Shown here one piece after another: positions 8,617-17,319 of a DNA stretch of 64,000 nucleotides. Source of the DNA: an uncultured Clostridia bacterium (GTDB taxonomy: Bacteria > Bacillota > Clostridia > Christensenellales > Borkfalkiaceae); assembly GCA_934254815.1 (NCBI GenBank), contig CAKQME010000007.1:1-64000 (forward strand). The letters run 5' to 3'. Every line of letters begins with the position of its first letter. The first letter of the stretch is position 1. The position numbers and the translations under genes are program-made. Under the pieces are notes generated by a model that worked only from the letters and a program-made list of their open reading frames with translations, ran no database searches and was not told the origin of the DNA.

Positions 8617-8645
8617 TTGACAACACTCAATAATAAATGTATAAT
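8617..8645 (+). promoter_or_regulatory. Perfect sigma-A promoter
   Basis: TTGACA (8617-8622), 17 bases, TATAAT (8640-8645), upstream of the gene at 8673; a GATGAGG ribosome binding site lies between. Confidence 0.85.
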
Positions 8646-8672
8646 GTTTAATATGGATGAGGATATAAACAC

Positions 8673-9278
8673 ATGGACGATTATTCAAGCATAATTCTCG
8701 AAATGCTTAAACGCATACAGAAATTGGAAAACGAGGTCGAAACGTTAAAACAAATACAAAAAGAAACAAACGATATAATAAAAAAAATCGACCTTGACAA
8801 AGTATTAACGGCTAAGAGCGACCCCCTTGCCGACTACGATGACGACGAGGAGCCGCAAAAACCGACTTCTTACACACCGAAGATGCTCTGCAGAACAAAT
8901 TTCGTATCGGAAGAACAGCCCCGCCCCGCAAATAAACGCGACACGACCAAATATATGTTCAACGGTAACATATATTTAAAAAATCGCCTTGTGCTGGCGA
9001 TAGTCTGCGATTATGCGAAAACTCACGAGGGTATCACCCGCGACGAGCTGAAAGCGGTATTCAGCAAGTCGTTACAAGGTTCGATAGGCGTCGTCGAAAA
9101 CGCCGAAACCGTAATACAGCGCAGAGATTACCGCGTTCGCTTTTTTGCCGCCGACGACGAAATTTTACACCTTTCCGACGGAGATATGTACGTCTGTTCG
9201 CAATGGGGAATACTGAACATTCCGAACTTCCTGTTAAGAGCCAATCAGCTGGGATATACGATAACCGATATCAGGTGA
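8673..9278 (+). CDS. Coiled-coil protein with C-terminal winged-helix-like region, unknown function
   Basis: I do not recognise a characterised homologue. The 201 residues divide into an N-terminal coiled coil (about 5-45, heptad-like ILEMLKRIQKLENEVETLK), an acidic, proline-containing linker (50-80) and a compact C-terminal part (about 95-201) starting NGNIYLKNRLVLAIVCDYA, whose helix pattern followed by GITRDELKAVFSKSL resembles a winged helix. The strong promoter suggests good expression. It starts an accessory region; the next gene is convergent. It might be an oligomeric regulator or a subunit of a nucleic-acid-handling system, but nothing proves this. Confidence 0.7.
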   Translation: MDDYSSIILEMLKRIQKLENEVETLKQIQKETNDIIKKIDLDKVLTAKSDPLADYDDDEEPQKPTSYTPKMLCRTNFVSEEQPRPANKRDTTKYMFNGNIYLKNRLVLAIVCDYAKTHEGITRDELKAVFSKSLQGSIGVVENAETVIQRRDYRVRFFAADDEILHLSDGDMYVCSQWGILNIPNFLLRANQLGYTITDIR

Positions 9279-9353
9279 TTACGTTAAAGATACTTAATAC
9301 AAAATAAGGGGGCTGTAGTTTACTTTTTACAACTGAATATCGATACTGCCGCT

Positions 9354-9566
9354 TCAGTCTTCCAAACCGAGAAGATAATCGGCGGAAACGTCAAGATAAC
9401 GGCACATTAAAAACAGAGTGTCGAGGCTGGGCATACTTTTGCCCGATTTATAATCGGATATACATTGTTTGGAAACGCCCGCCGCCGCGGCTAACGCCGT
9501 CTGTTTAACATTGCCGTATCGCAAGCATTCTATAAAACGTTCTTGAAATTTTGTAATTTTGGTCAT
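9354..9566 (-). CDS. XRE-family helix-turn-helix repressor (70 aa)
   Basis: Essentially a single Cro/CI-type HTH domain: helices 2-3 read KQTALAAAAGVSKQCISDYKSG, and the C-terminal helix ends CRYLDVSADYLLGLED, the usual XRE ending. It faces the membrane-protein gene at 9701 across 134 bases holding a perfect palindrome and a matching half-site, so it probably represses that operon and itself. On the minus strand TATAAT (9579-9574) lies seven bases before the ATG, so its own transcript may be leaderless, as for lambda cI. Confidence 0.85.
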   Translation of the reverse strand: MTKITKFQERFIECLRYGNVKQTALAAAAGVSKQCISDYKSGKSMPSLDTLFLMCRYLDVSADYLLGLED

Positions 9567-9587
9567 AATTTAAATTATAGCCGAAAA

Positions 9588-9629
9588 GTACGTTTTTGCT
9601 TGACAGGTACGTTATTAACGTACTATACT
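9588..9629 (+). promoter_or_regulatory. Divergent promoter with palindromic XRE operator in the spacer
   Basis: TTGACA (9600-9605), 18 bases, TATACT (9624-9629). The spacer holds a perfect 8-1-8 palindrome GTACGTTA-T-TAACGTAC (9607-9623). A matching half-site GTACGTTT (9588-9595) lies 19 bases away, within the region just upstream of the repressor's own -10. Binding would block polymerase on the plus strand. Confidence 0.75.
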
Positions 9630-9700
9630 ACTTATCAGAGAATAGCCACTGATATATACGACTATCTTTGACATTTATTTTACGGAGAAATTTTTTAAAT

Positions 9701-11317
9701 ATGTATGAAAATTTAACGCCGACTGCGAAAGAATTACGGTCGAAAGCACGTTTGCATATGCGCAACAGAACAATCACGATAGCAGGATTCCTGCTTTTAT
9801 TTTTACTGTTATCGTTAGTCTCTCTTTTGATCCCGATAGCCTTACGGCAAGCAATACAATCGACATTCGGTTCAATAATATTTTTTATTGCGTTTTTTAT
9901 TATTCTTTTTATACTGCTTGCCGCATTTGCGTTCGGGGTGATAAATCTGTCTTTGAAAGCGGCGCGAGAGAAAGACGTCGATATTAGCGACGGATTTATA
10001 ACGTTTAAAAATCGCAGACAAATTCCCCAATTTCTCGCTTATGCGTTTATAAGCTGCCTGTACTATCTCCTGTTTATTATTCCTGGCATAATAAAATCTT
10101 ACGCTTATTCGATGACTTGTTATATACTGCTCGACAACCCGCAAATGAGCGTAACCGACGCTATGAACAAGTCTGAAAAAATGATGGACAGAAACAAATG
10201 GCGTCTCTTCTGCCTGCAATTCAGTTTTATCGGGTGGAATTTACTTGCAAGCTTAATTTACGGGCTTCTTGATTTCTGGTTGATTCCTTACACCAACGTA
10301 GCGTTTGCCGAATTTTACGAAGACTTAAGAAAAAAAGAGAGAGCGAAAGAACATACCGACAACACGGCAGAAAAGAAACACGTCGCGGAAACCGAAGTGT
10401 TTGCCGAATTTTATGAAGACCCAAGAAAAAAAAGTAGAGCGACCGAGCATACCGACAATACGTCAGAAAAGAAACAAATCGCGGCAGCCGACGCGAGTCG
10501 CAACGCGACTGACACAGCCGCGCCTGCAATTATATCTCCACCCGTCGAGAAACAACCCACGCCTGCGCCAACGCCCGCGCCGTTAAAAAATTCAACGGAA
10601 GTAACAATCAAGGAAAACAGAACAGAGGAAAAATACATGAAAGAAGACAAAAACACAACAATAGAAACATTTTTAACCGCTTTAACCAATATTCTTACCG
10701 AAAACGGAATAGACGATACTTTAGACTTATTATCAAACAACAAAGCAAAATTCATGTGCGACAACCGCCCTGTTATAATCGGTATAAACGCAGACGAACG
10801 TTTTATTTTCTATACCGCTTATAAATACGAGAACGGCTTAGAACGAAAAACTATCCGCTCCACGCCGTATTGTACGGTCGACGAAAACGAATTCAAACCA
10901 ATAATAGAAGAAATACTGAAAGAATTACACAGTGAAAAACCCTCACCGAAACTGTCCGACACCCACCATGGAAACACTTTCCAACCTGTGCTGATTACCC
11001 ATAAAAGTACAATAAATAATTCTCGCCTGTACAATAATTTTAATGAGGATTTTTATTTTTCAAGCAAATTGGGACGTTGCGGAAATACATCGGGTTATCT
11101 CGCATACAACTCTAAAAATGAAAACGTCGGAGTAGTATTTATGACATCCGACAAGCGAACGCCCGCCTATGGAAATTGCGAGCTTACTTTTTATAAAGCG
11201 TACCAAAACCGTTACGGACAATATCACAGAATAAAATCTAACGGCGGTTATATTAAATGGGAAACTTTATGCAGCTACTTTAAAAGCCATAAAATATATA
11301 ATTGTCATATAGACTAA
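9701..11317 (+). CDS. DUF975-type membrane protein fused to a soluble C-terminal domain
   Basis: Residues 1-200 resemble DUF975 proteins: the N-terminus LTPTAKELRSKAR, then about four membrane segments and the family-like PGIIKSYAYSMTCYIL and DAMNKSEKMM motifs. Residues 200-270 contain a 32-residue charged tandem duplication (FAEFYED..), then a Pro/Ala/Thr linker. Residues about 312-538 form a soluble alpha/beta-looking domain I do not recognise. The ATG at 9701 is preferred over the upstream TTG because GGAG lies 13 bases before it. An internal ATG at 10637 has a GAGG site and could make the soluble part alone. Fourteen bases before the ADP-ribosylglycohydrolase gene; probably controlled by the XRE repressor. 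Confidence 0.75.
   Translation: MYENLTPTAKELRSKARLHMRNRTITIAGFLLLFLLLSLVSLLIPIALRQAIQSTFGSIIFFIAFFIILFILLAAFAFGVINLSLKAAREKDVDISDGFITFKNRRQIPQFLAYAFISCLYYLLFIIPGIIKSYAYSMTCYILLDNPQMSVTDAMNKSEKMMDRNKWRLFCLQFSFIGWNLLASLIYGLLDFWLIPYTNVAFAEFYEDLRKKERAKEHTDNTAEKKHVAETEVFAEFYEDPRKKSRATEHTDNTSEKKQIAAADASRNATDTAAPAIISPPVEKQPTPAPTPAPLKNSTEVTIKENRTEEKYMKEDKNTTIETFLTALTNILTENGIDDTLDLLSNNKAKFMCDNRPVIIGINADERFIFYTAYKYENGLERKTIRSTPYCTVDENEFKPIIEEILKELHSEKPSPKLSDTHHGNTFQPVLITHKSTINNSRLYNNFNEDFYFSSKLGRCGNTSGYLAYNSKNENVGVVFMTSDKRTPAYGNCELTFYKAYQNRYGQYHRIKSNGGYIKWETLCSYFKSHKIYNCHID
10303..10490 (+). repeat. 96-bp in-frame tandem duplication
   Basis: Two diverged copies begin at 10303 and 10399 (period 96 bases, 32 codons), each encoding a FAEFYED..RKK..HTDN..EKK segment. 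The phase and divergence suggest an old duplication kept as a linker. Confidence 0.8.
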
Positions 11318-11330
11318 CCAAGGAGAAATT

Positions 11331-12125
11331 ATGTTAGGAGCCATATTCGGAGATATTGCCGGAAGTCTTTTCGAATTTAACAATATCCACACTAAAAACT
11401 TCGAACTTATAAACGATTCATGTCGTTTCACAGACGACAGCGTTATGACCCTCGCAATAGAACAAGCTCTGCTCGATTGCGACGGGAACTATTTAAAGCT
11501 TTCTAAAAACGCGATTGCAAGAATGCGCGAATTCGGCGCAAAATACCCGCGCAGAGGTTACGGCAAACATTTCGCTCAATGGCTTAACGACCCGACCGCG
11601 GTCGCATACGGCAGTTGCGGAAACGGCGCGGCAATGAGAGTTTCAGGCATAGGATACGTCGCGCAAAGTATTAAAGATTGTAAATTTCTGTCGAAAGCAG
11701 TGACATCCGTAACCCACAACCACCCCGAGGGTATAAAGGGTGCGGAGGCAACGGCTGTATGTATTTATCTTGCGCGCAACAACTATACAATCAAACAAAT
11801 AGAATTATACGTCGGGTTGCATTATTATAACCTCGCCCAAACGGTAAACGAAATACGCAAGACGAAATTTCACTTCGACGCCGTATGTCAGGAAACAGTT
11901 CCGCAGGCGATAACCTGTTTTTTAGAGAGCAAATCTTACGAAGACGCGATAAGAAACGCAATTTCTATCGGCGGAGACAGCGACACGCTCGCCGCCATTA
12001 CGGGCGCGATAGCCGAAGCTTATTACGGTTTACCCGAAAACTTCAGACAGATTGCGCTCGATAAACTGACGGAAGAATTGAGAAACGTATATCTCGATTT
12101 CGAAAAGAAATTCGTTTTATCTTAG
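11331..12125 (+). CDS. ADP-ribosylglycohydrolase (DraG/ARH family)
   Basis: Predicted to remove ADP-ribose from proteins or small molecules using two Mg2+ ions. The 264-residue all-alpha protein carries the N-terminal metal motif FTDDSVMTLA (around residues 33-42), the GSCGNGAAMRVSGIG glycine-rich loop, THNHPEG, and the C-terminal metal motif GGDSDTLAAITGAIA (around 220). All catalytic positions look intact. GGAGAAATT precedes the ATG; 13 bases after the membrane fusion gene, so one operon under the XRE operator. A role in reversing a toxin-like modification is possible, but no transferase is encoded nearby. Confidence 0.9.
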   Translation: MLGAIFGDIAGSLFEFNNIHTKNFELINDSCRFTDDSVMTLAIEQALLDCDGNYLKLSKNAIARMREFGAKYPRRGYGKHFAQWLNDPTAVAYGSCGNGAAMRVSGIGYVAQSIKDCKFLSKAVTSVTHNHPEGIKGAEATAVCIYLARNNYTIKQIELYVGLHYYNLAQTVNEIRKTKFHFDAVCQETVPQAITCFLESKSYEDAIRNAISIGGDSDTLAAITGAIAEAYYGLPENFRQIALDKLTEELRNVYLDFEKKFVLS

Positions 12126-12196
12126 CCATCGGAAAGTCGATCACTTCAACTCTCTAACGACTACACAAAAGTTTTCAGGATACTCCTTTTAATCGG

Positions 12197-12222
12197 CGGG
12201 CGGGATTTAAAAATCCCGCCCG
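12197..12222 (+). terminator. GC-rich hairpin after the ADP-ribosylglycohydrolase gene
   Basis: Perfect 12-bp stem CGGGCGGGATTT / AAATCCCGCCCG with a two-base nominal loop, then TCGTTTCT. Lies between convergent genes and may serve both. Confidence 0.7.
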
Positions 12223-12263
12223 TCGTTTCTATAATTCAAGTTTTTACAGACTATCAAATTTTG

Positions 12264-13178
12264 TTACTTGTTTTTACGTTTAGCCGACAATACATTCATT
12301 AAAATATATACGCCGATTAAAAGTATAATGCTGCCTATAAGTATCGCGTACATCGCGCCCGTCTCTACCTGCTTGCCGAAAAAATACAAATTACAATCTA
12401 TACTGTCGCGTATACCGGATACAACCCCGTCGGGAAAACCCGACGCCGACATCTCTTCGATCGAACCGCGCAATACGCTTGAGCGAAGCAGGCTTGTGCC
12501 GTAAGTTCCCGGCAAAAACGCAAGCGCGTTTCTAAGCCCCTCGCCAAAATTCGAAATCGGCATATACGCGCCGCAGATAAAGCCGTAACCCGCGCTGACT
12601 ATCGTTCCGACCGCAGAAGCCTGCCCGTCGGTATTCAGAAAGAAATTCACGCACGACGACAGAGCCGTTCCGAACGCGGTAAGCAAAACAACGTTCAACA
12701 AAAGGAGCATAACGTCGGCAAAAGTAAGATACCAACCGACTATCGCAAGATAGACAAGGCACACGCACATTGCCGTAACGCCGATTATAAGCGTTGAAAG
12801 CAATGTGGAAAGAAAATAACAAAGCCCCAGCGTACCCGATTTAACGGGCGTAACCGTTAAATCTTTTATCGCGCCGCTCGTCTTGTCTTTTATCATAAGC
12901 AGATTTGAGCAAAAAGCCACCGTTACGCAACTTACCGCCAACAACGACGATACAAGCTGCCCGCCCACGCAACCGTTTATAACCGCGTCGGACACGGTGA
13001 CGTTTGCGGCTTTAAGCGCGGAACGAAAAGAATCGTCGTATACCTTTTTAAGGAAAGTCGCGTATAATATAAGCAGTATTATCGGGGTTATCAGCGAACT
13101 GAAAAACATTCCTTTGTCTTTAAAATATAATTTTACGTTACGTTTACAAAGATATTTTACGCTTTTTATGTTATTCAT
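12264..13178 (-). CDS. ABC-2 type exporter permease
   Basis: A 304-residue integral membrane protein of the DrrB/ABC-2 class: one N-terminal membrane segment after a short basic cytoplasmic start (NVKLYFKDKGMFFSSLITPIILLI), a long loop (about 50-90), then five further segments, with the last near residues 275-297. The loop MIKDKTSGAIKDLTVTPVKSG is typical of the coupling region. Its ATG overlaps the ATPase stop by four bases, implying translational coupling. Pairs with the ATPase at 13175-14086 in export of a drug, peptide or lipid; substrate unknown. Confidence 0.9.
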   Translation of the reverse strand: MNNIKSVKYLCKRNVKLYFKDKGMFFSSLITPIILLILYATFLKKVYDDSFRSALKAANVTVSDAVINGCVGGQLVSSLLAVSCVTVAFCSNLLMIKDKTSGAIKDLTVTPVKSGTLGLCYFLSTLLSTLIIGVTAMCVCLVYLAIVGWYLTFADVMLLLLNVVLLTAFGTALSSCVNFFLNTDGQASAVGTIVSAGYGFICGAYMPISNFGEGLRNALAFLPGTYGTSLLRSSVLRGSIEEMSASGFPDGVVSGIRDSIDCNLYFFGKQVETGAMYAILIGSIILLIGVYILMNVLSAKRKNK

Positions 13179-14086
13179 TTTTCATCCCTCGCAAGAGTTT
13201 TGCCCGTAACGGCAAGAAACACGTCGTCCATTTTGCCTTTCGTTATCTCGTAATCTTTGAAAATTTCGGGATATTTAAGTATCAGCCCGGTAGCCTCGGC
13301 AGTATTCGCAACCGAAACTCTGAACGCGTCGCGCAGGCTTTCATACGGCGCGCCAAGCTTCTTTATATCGCTTTCCGCCGCGTTATATATAGTTATATAA
13401 TCGCCCGTATACTTGTTTTTAAGCTCTAAAGGCGTACCCTCCGCGGAAATGCTGCCGTGATCGAGTATCACGACGTAATCCGCGTCGGCGGCTTCTTCCA
13501 TATAATGCGTGGTAAGAAAAACCGTCAAGCCGTCGTTTTTACGGAGATCGGACACCACCTGCCACAGAAGTTTTCTCGTCTGCGGGTCAAGCCCCGTTGT
13601 CGGCTCGTCAAGCACCAGAATTTCGGGGCGATGAATAAGCGCGCGGGCGATATCTATTCTTCTCTTCTGTCCGCCGGACAATTTACCGAGCGTTCTGTTT
13701 AAAAGCTCTCCGAAATCGAGAAGTTTTATAAGTTCGGCAAGGCGTTTTTGAAAATCTTTACCGCAAATGCCGTACAGCGCGGCGCGGCTTTCGAGATTGT
13801 CTTTTACAGTAAGATCTTTATCGAGCGCCGAGTTCTGAAACACAACGCCGAGACTTCTCTTTATTTTATCGGGGTCTTTATCGATACTCGTATCGCAGAT
13901 TTCGACGCTGCCGCCGTCCTTTTTAAGCTGTCCGCAAATAATATTGATAGTGGTGGACTTACCCGCCCCGTTTACTCCGAGAAAAGCGAAAAGCTCGCCC
14001 TTTTTGACGTTAAAACTCAAATTGTTTACGGCTTTTACGTCACCGAAACTCTTACAAAGGTTTTCTATTTTAATTAAGTTTTCCAT
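13175..14086 (-). CDS. ABC-2 type exporter ATPase
   Basis: Powers the adjacent permease. Walker A is GVNGAGKSTT (around residues 36-45), the signature is LSGGQKRRIDIARAL, Walker B is ILVLDEPTTGLDP and the H-loop is LTTHYMEEA, so all catalytic elements are intact. The C-terminal 70 residues form the DrrA-like extension. A longer reading from 14140 exists, but the ATG at 14086 is preferred because AAGAGGT precedes it by six bases. It overlaps the TfoX-like gene by 17 bases and the permease by four, within a four-gene operon. Confidence 0.92.
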   Translation of the reverse strand: MENLIKIENLCKSFGDVKAVNNLSFNVKKGELFAFLGVNGAGKSTTINIICGQLKKDGGSVEICDTSIDKDPDKIKRSLGVVFQNSALDKDLTVKDNLESRAALYGICGKDFQKRLAELIKLLDFGELLNRTLGKLSGGQKRRIDIARALIHRPEILVLDEPTTGLDPQTRKLLWQVVSDLRKNDGLTVFLTTHYMEEAADADYVVILDHGSISAEGTPLELKNKYTGDYITIYNAAESDIKKLGAPYESLRDAFRVSVANTAEATGLILKYPEIFKDYEITKGKMDDVFLAVTGKTLARDEK

Positions 14087-14393
14087 TTTTACCTCTTTTC
14101 TTAGCCTCAGAGAGTTCTGCCAATTTACCGACGACGGCATTAAAATTATCGTCGTCGGGGTCTATTATGTAATGTTCTTTCGCTCCGTCATACGGAAAGC
14201 CCGTTTCCGCGTCTTTGAGGAGTTCTTTGATTTCGGGCAGCATCTTTACGAAAACCGTATCGTCGCACACTAAAAGCACGGGTTTATCGTCGACATAAGC
14301 CATATACTCCCCGAACATTTTTCTATACCGTACTTCGCCGCAATATTTAATTTTACTTACGACGTATTCTATAAATTCAACCGACGTTGCCAT
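14070..14393 (-). CDS. TfoX N-terminal domain protein
   Basis: A 107-residue stand-alone TfoX/Sxy N-terminal domain: the family signature VRYRKMFGEYMAYVDDKPVLL lies near residues 21-41 and VCDDTVFVKMLPE follows. Full Sxy regulates competence in gammaproteobacteria, but single-domain Firmicute proteins are of unknown role. It overlaps genes on both sides (17 bases each), so it is translated within the flavodoxin-exporter operon. ACGGAG within the upstream gene serves as ribosome binding site. Confidence 0.85.
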   Translation of the reverse strand: MATSVEFIEYVVSKIKYCGEVRYRKMFGEYMAYVDDKPVLLVCDDTVFVKMLPEIKELLKDAETGFPYDGAKEHYIIDPDDDNFNAVVGKLAELSEAKKRGKNGKLN

Positions 14394-15330
14394 TATTTTC
14401 TCCGTTTCGTTTTTTATCGTACCGAACGCGATACACGCCTTTTCTCACGCGTATACTTTCAAAGTTATCGTGAGTAACGCCTAAAAGTTCGTCCATTTCT
14501 CTCGCCGCGTTTTCATAGTTGCCGTTCGTATGATGACACAATATGTAATCGACGCTCTTTATTTTCCCTTTCGCCTGTCCGCAAAATTCCCTGACGGGCG
14601 CAGCCAGAGCAAACACCCATACAGGCGAACATATGACCACGCGTTCGTATTTCGTTAAATCAACTTTTATCGGTTCTATCGGCATTGCCCATCTGTGCAT
14701 TCCGTATCTTCCGCACCACCAGAAACCGAGAGTTCCCTCCGTCCTTTCGGTCGACCTTAATTCATAGATATCCGCGCCCGTTTCGTCGGCTTTTTCGTAA
14801 GCTTTCTTTTTAACGTAACCCATTCTCGAAAAATACACTACCAACGTTTGCGGGTTCTTGCCTATATTCGCATAATCGGCTTCGTTTACGGTGAAATCTT
14901 CCTGCTTTTTAAACGTCAACGCCGCATAACCCGTAACCGCCTGACAAAAGCCGAACACGAAATATATCGTCGACATAAAATTGAACGGAAACATATAAAA
15001 CTGAATACATATCCACAGCATAAGCGTAACGCCGAAAATTCCGCCGGCGATAACGCCCGACTTTCTTTTTGCAAACAGTAAGCATGCCGCCGTCAGATTG
15101 GTTATTCCGTTTACTATAAGCAACGCGATACCCGAAAAAGTAAAATCGGTAAACAGCACGTCGGCAAAAGGCAATTTTTGAAAATACGGAAGCATTGCGT
15201 CCATACCCATTGTTTTACCCATCGGGTCCGCCAACATCATCACCGCGCCGCCGACCGCGCCTATACCTATAAACAACGTCCAGAAAATCAGAATTTTTCT
15301 CGCCGTTTCGTATCTCGATTTTATTCTCAT
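14377..15330 (-). CDS. Membrane-anchored flavodoxin-like protein
   Basis: Predicted electron-transfer protein. Residues 1-150 contain about four membrane segments; residues about 158-317 form a flavodoxin-like domain starting TLVVYFSRMGYVKKKAYE, where SRMGYVKKKA corresponds to the FMN phosphate loop, and VVICSPVWVFALAAPVREF is the characteristic CxPxW region. ATG at 15330 is chosen over one 66 bases upstream because homologous similarity and the basic N-terminus (MRIKSRYETARK) begin here, although the ribosome binding site is weak. First gene of the operon leading to the exporter. The fusion of a four-helix membrane module to flavodoxin is uncommon; its partner is unknown. Confidence 0.8.
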   Translation of the reverse strand: MRIKSRYETARKILIFWTLFIGIGAVGGAVMMLADPMGKTMGMDAMLPYFQKLPFADVLFTDFTFSGIALLIVNGITNLTAACLLFAKRKSGVIAGGIFGVTLMLWICIQFYMFPFNFMSTIYFVFGFCQAVTGYAALTFKKQEDFTVNEADYANIGKNPQTLVVYFSRMGYVKKKAYEKADETGADIYELRSTERTEGTLGFWWCGRYGMHRWAMPIEPIKVDLTKYERVVICSPVWVFALAAPVREFCGQAKGKIKSVDYILCHHTNGNYENAAREMDELLGVTHDNFESIRVRKGVYRVRYDKKRNGENNGNVG

Positions 15331-15459
15331 AAAGCAATACCGCTTAAAACAATATATATCAACAGTTATTTTAACACTTAACAACAGGTTTGTCAACAGA
15401 TATATAATATGTTTTATTACGCCGTGAAATTTTTTCGCAGCGAAAACATAAAATGAATT

Positions 15460-17307
15460 ATGGCACAGACAACGGTTTCAACATTTCAGGAACTCAAAAA
15501 CACAATAGAAAATACCGACGTTCAATCGATTCTGCTATCGCAGGACGTAACTTTCACAAGCGGAATAAAAGTTCCGACAACTAAAAAAACGTTGGTTATA
15601 GACTTAGGCGGGCATACGGTGACGGATATGAATTCTTCGTCGTATACCGACGCGCTGTATATCCCATCCGCCGCGGGTTCGACAAGCGTGACGGTCGAAA
15701 ACGGCGTATGGAGCGGCAGAAATTATTACGGAGTAATCTGCGTATACGACGATTCCGCGAACAATAACGTAATTATCACTTTAAAAAATCTGACCTATCG
15801 CGGACCGCAGGCTGTCTACAACCGCTACGGTTCGACAATAATAGACGGCTGCGCGTTCTCGATAGAAAAAAACGGAGCGAGCGCGTCTTCGCAGGAATTC
15901 GGAGAAGTCAATAAACTGACGTTTCTCGGAAAAACCGAAATAACTTCGGCTACGACCGCAAACGCCGTTTTATGGTTCCCGTTCGCAAACGCCGCGCTCA
16001 CCGTCGGAGAAAACGCCTCGCTGACTATCTCCGCCCCGCAGACATATCTTGTCTACTCCGACTCAGCAGCAAAGCCGTCGTTTACGTTCGGGCAAAATTC
16101 ACATACGCGCATCACCACGAAAAACGGGTTATTTTATTCTTCGGGTTCGGGGGCGCACATAGCATCGTCTTGCAAAATAGAAAACGGAGCGACTTTTTAC
16201 GCGGCGGCTACCGCCAACAACGGAGTACCGTTATTCAAATGTTCGGGAAATTTTACCGTTTCAAACGGCGCGAGCGTGTTTTTAATAACGCTTGCGAAAG
16301 GTTCTTCGCCGCTGTTATATCTTTCAACCGCCGCGACCGTATCTTTTTCAAACCCCAAAAACGTCGTTTTCTACTCCGACGGAGGAAAAGTTTTCTCTTT
16401 CGGCGCGGGCAGTCAAGCTTTGCCGAATACCGTTACGATATCGGCAAAACAACTTAATTTCTGGTCTTTGGCAAAATCTCCCTTTTCATCCGCGGGCGGA
16501 TTCGACGATTTTCCCGCTTCTTCGTTCTTAAAAGCCGACGATTCTTCGCTGAATATAACGGAAAAACTCACTTCGTCGGCGGTTTTGTCGATAGAAAGCA
16601 ACCTTGCCGACGGCGACAAAGGCTATCCCGCAGAATCGAGCAATTTTGACCTTACCAAAGCCGCGGTGTTGGCGTTCGGAGAACTTCCGCTTGACGTTTC
16701 TGCGATTACGGATTTATCGGAAGAAATAAAAGGAACGACAGACCCGCTTTCTTCGGTAATTTACACCGTAAAAACGCAAAGCTTAGACGGAAAAGCTACC
16801 GATACGGGCGAATTTTCGTTGCCGTTAAGCGAAAAACCGACCGTAGGCGAGACAATAAACGTTAAAGTCAACTCGAATTTTCTCACTTCGAGCATTGACG
16901 CCGAAGTTTCGGGGAGCGTTTCGGTGACGTATCTGCCCGACATAGCTTTCAACGCGTTTGCCGTACCGCGATACAACGCGCCGATAAAGAGGCTTGACGA
17001 TTGGTATCTCGAAATAATCGACACGCGGACAAACGGCGGAAAATGGTCGTTATACGTCGAACTGACTTCGCCGTTGCAATATAACAACGAAAAAATCGAA
17101 AACGCCGTGGTTTTCGATGAAAACGGCAAAAGCAATATTCTTAACGACGAATTACTGCTTGTTAAAAGCGGAGTTACCGACTCGCCTCAAAAAATAAGGA
17201 TATCGTGGCAGGAAGCCGAGGGAATACTGCTGGCAATCGGGGCAACCGAAATATACGAAAAAGGCAAATATTCCGCAATGCTGAAATGGAGCGTAGTTCC
17301 CGATTAG
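15460..17307 (+). CDS. Beta-helix adhesin-like protein with C-terminal WxL-like domain, no signal peptide
   Basis: A 615-residue protein. Residues 1-350 look like a right-handed beta-helix of the pectate-lyase-like adhesive type (TFQELKNTIE, then ILLSQDVTF and VIDLGGHTVT repeats rich in Ser, Thr, Asn and Ala). Residues about 500-615 match a WxL-type cell-wall-binding domain: GGKWSLYVELTSPL, and a terminal YSAMLKWSV. No signal peptide, membrane segment or sorting motif exists, which is odd for an adhesin; deposition on the spore from the mother cell would explain it. No ribosome binding site is visible; instead a CATAAAAT sequence ends five bases before the ATG. A hairpin spans the stop codon. 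Confidence 0.75.
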   Translation: MAQTTVSTFQELKNTIENTDVQSILLSQDVTFTSGIKVPTTKKTLVIDLGGHTVTDMNSSSYTDALYIPSAAGSTSVTVENGVWSGRNYYGVICVYDDSANNNVIITLKNLTYRGPQAVYNRYGSTIIDGCAFSIEKNGASASSQEFGEVNKLTFLGKTEITSATTANAVLWFPFANAALTVGENASLTISAPQTYLVYSDSAAKPSFTFGQNSHTRITTKNGLFYSSGSGAHIASSCKIENGATFYAAATANNGVPLFKCSGNFTVSNGASVFLITLAKGSSPLLYLSTAATVSFSNPKNVVFYSDGGKVFSFGAGSQALPNTVTISAKQLNFWSLAKSPFSSAGGFDDFPASSFLKADDSSLNITEKLTSSAVLSIESNLADGDKGYPAESSNFDLTKAAVLAFGELPLDVSAITDLSEEIKGTTDPLSSVIYTVKTQSLDGKATDTGEFSLPLSEKPTVGETINVKVNSNFLTSSIDAEVSGSVSVTYLPDIAFNAFAVPRYNAPIKRLDDWYLEIIDTRTNGGKWSLYVELTSPLQYNNEKIENAVVFDENGKSNILNDELLLVKSGVTDSPQKIRISWQEAEGILLAIGATEIYEKGKYSAMLKWSVVPD

Positions 17308-17319
17308 GAACTACGCTCC
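17288..17319. terminator. Perfect hairpin spanning a stop codon
   Basis: Arms GGAGCGTAGTTCC (17288-17300) and GGAACTACGCTCC (17307-17319) with loop CGATTA; the TAG stop starting at 17305 falls in the loop. There is no clear T-tract on either side, so termination efficiency is uncertain. Confidence 0.6.

Noticed and set aside
9668..9700. TTG start for the DUF975-type fusion
   Set aside because: No ribosome binding site; the ATG at 9701 has GGAG and gives the family-like N-terminus.
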